DNA of 64,000 nt from Glandiceps talaboti. Lineage: Eukaryota > Hemichordata > Enteropneusta > Spengelidae. The stretch is taken from assembly GCF_964340395.1 (NCBI RefSeq), contig NC_135551.1:22962503-23026502 (forward strand). Reading direction: 5' to 3'. The position numbers were made by a program, and so were the translations under genes. The notes below the pieces were generated by a model. It did not search any database and was not told the origin of the DNA. It worked only from the letters and a program-made list of their open reading frames with translations. This document shows, one piece after another, positions 49,669 through 60,000 of the stretch. Every line of letters starts with the position of its first letter. The first letter of the stretch is position 1.

Positions 49669-52600
49669 CTTTATTCGTCCAAATAAATTCGGAAATTTGT
49701 TTTGAATGGTCGCCGCAAGAGCAGCGCCCTAGTGCCCTAGTGTTGAAGAAGCAGGAGGAAACCGGAGTACCCGGGGAAAACCTGCGTTGTTCGGCAGGGT
49801 CAAACTGAGCATCACCCTTCTTACATACAGACCTGGTTAAATTTTAAATCAAACCCAGCCGACACCAGGCGGGTTCGAACCCAGACTGCAGAGGTAAGAG
49901 GCGTACGAGCTAACCGCTCGGCCACCGACAACCCCCAATTGAATATACAGTGTCATTATCAATTACTATCATCTTGTTTATTTCACAGCTCAGTTCTTTA
50001 TTCTCTAGAACTAAATCACAAAGCTTTCAGTTTAAAAATATTTTAAATGAATATGTAAATAAGAAAATTTTTATATGTTATGGTTGGAGTTTGGGATTGG
50101 AAAGAGCTTGCATTGTGATCACAAAGGCAACACATTGTGTTTGTCAACAGACAAAACACACTCCAACTGAATATACAAATCTGACGACCAGTGAATTTTT
50201 CACCCAATGATTGTAACTGGTACAATAATAGCATTTCATGAGAATTTTTTTGTTATTTTGCAACTATTTAGAAGCTTTGTTCAGCTTTGTACATTTGGTG
50301 TTAAGAATAGATTAGTTGGAGTTGGCTGTTTACATAAGGGTGCAGTCTTATTATGTTACATTAGATGGTGTGAAATATAATATGCTTAACATTTGCATAT
50401 TCAAATTTTTGATGCAGGGTAGTTGGTAGCTAGGCAACCAAGAAGAATACTTATACAAGGTGATCTATGTACTGCCCATTTCATGTTAGTGTTCACTGGC
50501 TCTCTGTGATACAACCATGTAGAAACCAATAGGAACCTGCACATTCCATACTTTATGATATCAAGATTACAATTTTTTGCTAAATTTTGTTTAAATGAAA
50601 CAAACTATTTAAATATACTGCAACTAAATGCAGAGATTGCAGACATGCAGGTACCAATGTTTCAAAGTCTGCATTTGATGTCTCCATGGTGACATATTAG
50701 TTCATTGACAAAATGTTGCAAGAAACTGTATTCATTCAGTCTTGCTATCTTAAATCGTAGCATGTGCAGTTTCTGCATGGTTGTATCAAAAAGAGCCAGT
50801 GAACACTAACATGAAATGAGCAGTATTACTCTTGAATGTAATCTTACCAACACCTGCTATGCAATGGAAATGAAAGATGATTTCTATGACTTTCTGTCTG
50901 GCCGTCCACTACAAGTGCAGCGAGATAGTCTACTTTGTGGCTAGCATGACCTTACAATCAAGTGCTTCTTATTTTGTTAGTACTTTATACTAATGATAAA
51001 TGCACTAACTACCAATGTACACTTTTACTTACTTACCAGTCCAGTGCTTTCATAGATTTTGGTTAGTAAGTGACTTGGTATATCGGAGTTGAAAGGTGAA
51101 TTCCTAAATAGCAAGGGATTCTAGCCATGCAGTTCAATATAGCAAAATAAAAGGGAATGTTAAATTAAAGGTGCAACAATACAACATTGGTGTCTGTGTG
51201 AAGGAATTCTTCAAGAATTTCAATGACTTTCATAACACATGCTTGTGCAAGGTATAATCTTTCTAATTGGAAATACAATATACATTTCAAAATGGTACGT
51301 TTCGTGTTATCACAGACTACAATGTACAGCAGATTTGACACTACCATTCAGCAGCTGTTTGATACAACCATGTAGAAATCAATAAGAAACTGCACACACT
51401 ACATTACGCTACGCTACACTACACTACACTTCACTTCACTACACTACACTACACTACACTACATTACACCACACCACTACACTACACGACACTACACTAC
51501 ATTATGCTACACTACACTACACTACACTACACTACACTACACTACACTACATTTGTACACTACACTACACTACACTACAAGATCCATGGCTTCATTTAGT
51601 CTGACTGAAATAAACCCCTTAAACCAATGTATGTACGGCACCAGACGCAGATATGCAGGTGCCAATGTTTTGACATCTGAATTTGAATTTTGATGTCATC
51701 AATTCATTCAAGAAACTGTATTCATTCAATCTTGCTATCTTAAAGTGTAGCATGTGCAGTTTATTATTGATTTCTGCATGATTGCATCAAACCGAGCTGC
51801 TGAACGGTACTTTGTGAAATCCGCTGTAAATTATGTATTATCGCAACTATGATGTCAATTACATTTCAATCTATTTGGAAATAGTACACAGTGAGAAAAT
51901 GCACATTATGTTAATATGTAAAGGGGAACAACTGAAAGGCAAGTAAGAGGGTAGTATGATGGATATACATGTACTATGTATGTATGTCAGTGTTCTCCCT
52001 ATACTGATAAGCAATGGTCGTTACCAACCAGCACCCACAGAAAGTTACCCTCACAATCAGACCAGTATTTTTGCTAAGGGTGGTTAGTAGGTAAAATCAA
52101 CTTGAGTTCCAAATATATTGTACTGAGGTTCCATACTAAAAATGTACGTTAAATTTTATATGGAAACTTAATATAAAGCAGGTAAAGTCAACCCGAGCTC
52201 CAAAGGTATTTCACTGAGATTCCATAATAAAATCATTGTACAAAGAATGGAAACCTATATAAACTTTACCATATTTACCTACAACCAAATTTCGGAAACC
52301 TTAGCAAAAACACTGCAGACAGTGCAGTTCCTTATGTCATGAAAACTGTGTACTGGATCATCAGCAAAATGAACATACTTTAATTTAGAATGCACCTTGG
52401 GAATAAACTTTTGCTGTTACTTTGTTCAAGAAAATTCCAAACTATTTCCAGTTAAAATCAATTAAAGAAATCGAGGTTCACCGTACAAATTTTTGAAACA
52501 GAAGTAAAAATTATACCAAAATTTATTCGTTTTAGAATCCAACATGACCGCCATTCGTTTTAGAATCCAATATGGCCACCAAATATTGTGTTAATCGCAG

Positions 52601-55173
52601 TGACTGTGTGCCCTCTAACGATAGCCAAATTTTGTTGTGAGTCAAAATGAGAAAAACTGGGATTTCTCGTGAGTCACCCACATAGTAAGAGATACATGTA
52701 GGGGAACACCAAATTTTGGTGCGTCACTAGAAATTGTGTATGTCAGTGGCATGTCAAATTGCCTTAGTAAGAGGGCACACTGGTGTTAACGCTATAGGAA
52801 AAGATTGATGTTTTCCTTGAAAACAAGTTGTAACCCCAAATTTTATTCATTATTTCAAAAGGACCAGACAAAGTTTGGAGACATTACAGGACTTTGATTT
52901 TCAGTAAAATTTGTCTCCAAGGCATATTCTACCTTAGTGAATACTGAATCAGATGTACATGTACCTCATGAAAATAATGCTCATGAATATTAATCGCAAA
53001 CCAGCACAGGGAGAACCATGCATGCAAAATAAATGTATGTCCAAGCTAGGGAGACGGGTTTTTGATTAGGGTAGTGAACATGACATGATTAAACTATCTA
53101 TTAAAAAAACACATTTCTATCAGTCACCAAACACATGGTACCCTACACAACTTGTTTCTCTAAACAACACTTGTCTATGCAAAATGTGTATGTTATAAAC
53201 CATGAACATATATTAGTATTCCAAGTCCTATTCTACCAAACACATCTGGTATACCACGAGCTGAATAAGATAGTGTCTCATGTACTGAATAGGTTAAATA
53301 TAATTTGGAACTTTCAAATCTTCTCAAAAGTTAATTTACTAAAATGTCTTTGATACTTTGCAAGGAGAGTATTTGCATGTGAGAAGATTTAAAATTTGAA
53401 TTCTAGTATACAGAGACAGAAGAGACATCTTACTGATGGATGCATCAGAAGCTTTTTATTTTATCGAGGGATAAAGGAAGGTAGCCTATCTAAATCGTGA
53501 TCTGTGATCTTACTGTGCTCCTCACTAACTGCTTGTGATATTCATGCACACACTATCAGCGTCAACCTGTTAATTTAGCCAAGCCCCTAATGGATGTTTT
53601 CAGCATGCCTGTTTGTAGAAATTTACATGTTAGTCTATATGCAAATTATGCTGTTGTTAATGCCAGGTGTTCATCTGAGTAAGGAGTGCACATGTACATA
53701 ATAACTTCATTTGAATATGGTCAAATAGTATTACATAGTGTAATCACTCCCCATTGTGACCAATCAGTTTCAGTGTTCATTTACATAATGACTTCAAGTT
53801 CATTTGAATAGTGAGTCTGATGTAGCGTTATCACTCCCCATTGTGACCAATCAGTTTGAGTGCATGTTTACATAATGACTTCATCTGAGTATAGTCAAAT
53901 AGTCTGACATAGTGTAATCACTCCCCATTGTGACCAATCAGTTTCAGTGTTCATTTACATAATGACTTCATTTGAGTATAGTCAAATAGTCTGACATAGT
54001 GTTATCACTCCTCATTGTGACAAATCAGTTTGATTGCTTATTTTCCAACTACAAGAATGGCTTCATGTTGATAGTATCACAAGCGGTTAGTGAGAAATGA
54101 CGCAAAATCGCAGAGTGATGTAAACAGGCTAAAAGGAAGGTAAAGTCTACCCATTTCCCCCTCCACTGTCTATGATTTTACCAACATCTAGTTACTAGAA
54201 AACAAATAAGTTTTAATAGCTTCCCCTCTCAAAAGCAAGCCCTTTTAAGTCCTGTAAAGCCCAACATTGCTATGCAAAACCAATCATATGCCATGAACTA
54301 TGCGTAGGGTCTTGATAATAGTAGTATATGTTCTTGCATATGGTATGTTTGGGTATATTCATTTTACAAAATTTGCCAAAACAGGTTTGGCAATTAACTG
54401 TACTATCAGTCTGTCTTGAAGGTAAAACTAAAGCTCTGTGAACATCGTTAAAAAATATAATTGCAAAATGTATTCGCACTGGCCCTGTACAAAAGTACGA
54501 GGAGCTATCTGGACGTGACAATACTCTAGTCAAGAATTGCCTATCACTTGTACTCATATGAATCAATAACATATCACTATCACTCTAGTTGGAAGTTGGA
54601 ACATATGTAGAACAGTGTCCACTGACTGAAGGTGACACAAATCAGTATTATGCTAGGGACTCTGACCCTATTGCAAGCCATAACCATAACTCCCTGGCTT
54701 GAATACAAATGTGCAAATAATTGTACATTCAGTGCAGTGTTCTACAGTGTTGTTCTGAGTAGACATATGCTATGAAATAAGCCAAAGTCTTTTGTACCTA
54801 CTACTACATGTACAATACAATACAACATATTAGCAAGAACCATCTGTTACATATAGACTAAGTATTCTAAACTCATTTGACATCTTTCACATGAGTCATT
54901 GACCTACAGTTTGGAAAAAAAAAATTAATAATATGGTCGACTTACCCTTGATATATTCTCATGACTTTTACTGACAGGCAGCTTTCTGTCCAGACTGCGA
55001 CTTCTGAGTTGGCGTGACGACGGTGATCCAGCTGGGGGTGTTCTACTTGCTACACCCAAGTCAGACTGACTGGAGTGAGGTCGTAGTGAATCTGTGACAA
55101 CATCATATCATATCAGTAACATTACATGACAGTGTACATAACATGTATCCCAAACAATAACAACAACATCAAT

Positions 55174-55205
<32 letters not shown>

Positions 55206-57020
55206 CTACAACAACAACACAAAGGTCATTGATCCTGCAGCCACAAATAGGAACTGTGCGTGGTTAGAGTTGACATTTTAGTTAGGGGAGAAATTTTGCT
55301 GATTCCATGTCAATTCTTGTTGTTTCCATGTGAAAATCTATCATTATTATCATTTGCAATGTGTTTGCATACTATTTTATGAAAATTATACTAAATATCC
55401 TACAAAATCAAGGTTTAATGTTATTTAGATAACGATGTTGATATCTTACTCAAATTATCTTACTATGGAACTATTCAAAAACAAGTCCTCATCCGAGACA
55501 TAAACCCTCCCAGGTAATTTAGTAGCGGCATAGATACTTTTATTTCAGTTCATTGTCCCCTTTCAGCTCATAATAAATGGAAGGAAAGGTTTCCTTGAAA
55601 GTGGTTCTTACTAAATCCTGACATCTAGCGATAAGAACTTCTTATTCACAAATTTGACGAGATCTGCTTACCATGCAGACACAGTTTACTTAAAACAGTT
55701 AGGCACCTGTTCTGAATTCTGAGTGACATTCAGGTATTCAGAATGGTTGGGAATTAATTAGCTTGTTTCAGTAGTAAAATTTAACAGACAATCTCAGAAT
55801 CATATCACATTAAGACAGAGATGAACAATACACAGACACTATATACTTAGGGAGTTCAAGGTTATAATATCAGTGACGCAAGATCAGTGACCTACCACAT
55901 AAAACATAACATAAAACGTAACACATTTTTAACACACATGCTGACGTAACAAATAGCTCCTGTGACATACATAACATATGGCATAGGAGCTGAAACAAAA
56001 GTATAAGCAAGAATGAGGTGATAGAGAAGAAATAACAAACTATTAAATGACAGCTTACAAGCAATAAGCAGATATCGATGACATCACACTCAATAATAAC
56101 TACAACCAACAATGACAGTGTTTCTCAAATTTGTTGTCAGTTTACGAATAGTACAATACTAAATTATACTTCATAGTGTAAGTTTGGGGGTTTGTCGGTG
56201 ACCAAGTTGTTAGCTCATATGCCTCTTTAATATCACGACAATCTGAGTTTGAACCTGAAAAATGCTGGCTGGGTTTCAGTAAATATTAACCATGTCAGCA
56301 TGTATCAAAGGTGATGCTTGTTTGACCCTACTGAAAAAATAACGTAAGTGCCAAATATAAATATTTCTAAAGTGTGGTTTGACAATTTTATGGTTAACAT
56401 CACAATGAAGTAGCTGCCCGTGAGAATTTGCTTGACTGCTCGAAAACTATAAAGCTCTGGATTTTTTTTTTACAATAACCATGGCAACACGTTAGTGGCT
56501 GTGTAGTTCTAATCCTCGCTGTTATAATGACTAGCATATGAAAAACAAATTTGGAGATAAATGCCCCTAAGGCTTAAAAAAGAAGACGTTGTGAGTTCTT
56601 AAAATTGTCAGTCAAATCAGATATCCAACACAAGAAACTTTCAATATTTAATCCTTACAATGCCATGTCTACATACACACAGACAGTTCCTTCATTTTTG
56701 ACAAATTGATACTCAACTTTGACATCAAACAAACTTCTTTACTAATCAATGTACTAAGATGTTATGCTACTTTTCTGAATTTATCTGGATTATAGATTTA
56801 TGGTTATTATTATTATGATTAACATTTCCCTACTGACAACACACTGACATAGTTGGAAATATACACCTCTGTTGTGTTACGTACTAAACAACAAAAACAC
56901 AACAACAAAAACAACATTCTTCATACATATCAACAAATACAACACTTAATAGATGACATCAACGACATCACTCTTAACAAAAAAAACACATAACACTTAT
57001 TGCATACAATGTCACAATAA

Positions 57021-57058
<38 letters not shown>

Positions 57059-60000
57059 GCAAAACCAAACTATTCACCACAAAATGTCATAAATTGACAT
57101 TAACAATAACAACACGAAGCATGGAATAATGATCCAGTACTTCGAATCTGTCCGCTGCAGTGCTCTTTCACAATTTGCTTTTGTTTTTGTTTTTCCCCCA
57201 CGATATTTCCAACGAACTTTTAATGTAGTTATGGAAGGATTTACATTAAGTTGATCTAAAAAATTGAATACGATAAATTTCTAATACCAATATTGTCAGA
57301 CTTTATATTAGTGTCATGACAACATGTACTGATTTGGTTGCTATGACTACAAAATTGATGTGGTTGTCATGAATATGAACAAAGATTGGGTTGTCATAAC
57401 TACAAACACTGACTGGATTGTCATGACTACAAACTGACAAATTTGGGTGTCATGACTGCAAGCCTTCATTTGGTTGTCATGACTACAAGCTGATGAATGG
57501 CAATGAGCACACAGCCATGGACAGAGCCTTGTACTGGATATGAATGTGTTTTGCTTTGCTAGTAAGTTCAGAGGTCAAAGGTCAACATACAGGATATGAC
57601 ATGCTGTGACATTTCTGGAATATCAAAAAGACTCCAACTAGGAGAGAAACTGTTTTAATTTAAAACCAGGAAAGAAAGAATTCGAGACTCTGTATTGCCA
57701 CAGAAAGAATTTTATGTTAACTTGATAAGTAAAATTTCATCTAGAAATTCTTCAATTTATATGAATTTTTATCTAATTTAGTATCGATGACATATGCATT
57801 TTCATAAGATACAGTATTACTATTAGATAGAAAGGGAGAGTTTGATCTGAATAATTTGTCACATATAATGTGAGATGTCCTCTAGGCCAAATTCATCCTA
57901 CCTTCCTATCCTAGGCTTATAGATATGGGGAGACTGAAGAACACTGAGTCAAATATAATGTTTTACCACACTGTTTTGGACATCTAGCAAAATGAAGGGA
58001 GCTACTAGTGATATGAGGGATATAATGGAATATTAGATTATTGGGAGGAGGGTTGTAAAATGGTTTTTAATGGCTAAATTTATTGTATTATTGTTAATGT
58101 TGGCCACAGAGTTCTTCAGATGTACCTTTCAATAATATGTAAATACGTAGAGACGATCTATTTCTGATTAGATATATCTTGCTGGGGAGTGTCAAAGCAT
58201 AATATCCTGTTTCACGACTTGTTGACATTTATGTTGAACAAACCAGCACACAAAACAATAAACAATGGGTGCAATGTGGTTTTGTTGTGTTAGAGAGCAC
58301 CATACTGCCAGCCATACGTTACAGACACCAAGCCACCCGGTTACAAAGCGTCAGTAAGGATAGAAGCTGGAGATTTACAAGATTGAAATGACATACAAAG
58401 AGAAGGAGGGAGGGAGGGGAGAGTGACAGCTGGCATGCAATGAGGACAGTCCTCTATAAAGGTTTAATGAATACAGATCTGTGTCACATGCACTAACTGA
58501 GAGACAACAACATGACATGCATCATGTACAAGAAAGTCGAGGCAGTTGTCAAGGTTAAAAGGTCATGGACAACTTGTGAGGGACGAATACACACATACAT
58601 GTATGTCCACACACAGTGTGTATAAGTGTAGTATAAGAAGTATAGAAAGACATGATTAAATAACTATTAAAAAAGTTGTGTTATTATTTAATAAAGCATG
58701 CATGGACACAGTTGGGGTTATTCATTAAAACCTGTCGGCATTGTGGACTTATTAAGCTTTAATGGAGATGAGGCACGCCATCGTTTGTATCGAGGGGCAA
58801 CAGATCTCGAAGTAGTAGAAGTAGAAGAAGCAAAGCCCATAGGCTTATCTACACCACCAGTGCTAGTAGTAGAGATGGCTAAGTGAGGTCCTCTCATTGG
58901 CCTGGATGTGGTATCGTAAACCGTGTAGAGCTCATCGGGATCGGCTCCGCGTAACCTAACCAGGTGAATAGGACTTGGTGTGCGAGCTGTGTTGAGCGCT
59001 GAAGAAGACATAGACAGGCGCTTACTCATACCACTGCCAGAGGTTGCAACATTGGACACTGATGTGGATAATCTTTTCGTTGGTGATGAGAATGTTGGTG
59101 GACCATGTGACTTGTCGGGTGATAGCTGGTCGCTGTGTCGCCTGTCACCTCCGCCTCCAATATACGTGGGAGTTCCTGTCCATGAGCGTCTCTTGTCACG
59201 GGCCTCTTTTGCAGTTTCTGAACGTTCTCTGGAGCGCCTTAGAATAGCTTCTTTTCGTTCCTGCAACAGTTCAAGGTAAACATAGATTTGTTGTTTCAAT
59301 CCACATCCTGTACTATTATACTATCAATAGTTTCAATAACAATATTATGGGATATAATAGGTGACTGTGTTTTGTCAATTACATGAAAAAGGTCAATGAC
59401 CTATAATTATTCAGGTTTTTCAGTTCTAGGTTTATAATTCCACACTTTTCCTACCATTGTTCAAGTGACAACAGTACTGTCTTCTACATTCAAAATAAAT
59501 GAAAAAATGCAGAAAAGTCCACCCTCCGAGGCTCGGAATCAGTGAGACAAAAATAGTATACACTCGGGTCTTCAACACTGTCTGCAACATCACATTTACT
59601 CCCTAGTTTGAAAATAGTTTGAAAACAAATTCTCACCTTGTCTTGTTGTTCAAGTCTTTGCCGTCTTTCCTCAACAGCAGCTCTTCGACTATGATCTTTG
59701 TATTTCGATTCTTCTATTTTTTTCTTTTTATCATCTTGTTGTTTCTCTCTAACAGTATTTTCTTGTTCTAGTTTAGCTTTCAAAGCTGCTTCACTCAAAA
59801 CTGTTGAAAAGGAGGGGGGACCAATATTGACTTTATTGTGTGTGTCATGTATACAGTACCAACAATACACCGTACTATGGTTCAATGCTCACTTTAGTCA
59901 TGCACCTGGTTCTCTGTGATTGTCTCACATGATTTATGGGCAAACCTTTAGAAGAGTGGTTCAAGTAAGATGTCGTAAACCCAAATCTGTGTACTTGCAC

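Larger units (their letters stand above)
45770..54945. other. MAP7: Large MAP7 intron (9.2 kb), repeat-rich
   Basis: Contains the minisatellite at 46250, hairpin at 47166, element T copy 2, a 142-bp tandem array, SINE copy 2, repeat Q copy 2, two inverted-repeat elements and a repeat with a nested insertion. Cassette exons with phase 0 at both ends could be hidden here; none was recognised. Confidence 0.6.
55092..58731. other. MAP7: MAP7 intron (3.6 kb)
   Basis: Contains CAA microsatellites (55158-55218, 57018-57060), a degenerate SINE (56187-56332) and a 37-bp tandem array (57315-57500). No further exon recognised. Confidence 0.6.

Noticed and set aside
49870-49936. A functional tRNA gene
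   Set aside because: A and B boxes are present but the acceptor stem and anticodon arm do not close, and the sequence continues into a SINE body with a simple-repeat tail.
51398-51581. Interstitial telomere array
   Set aside because: The unit is the pentamer CTACA, not TTAGGG or a known telomere repeat.
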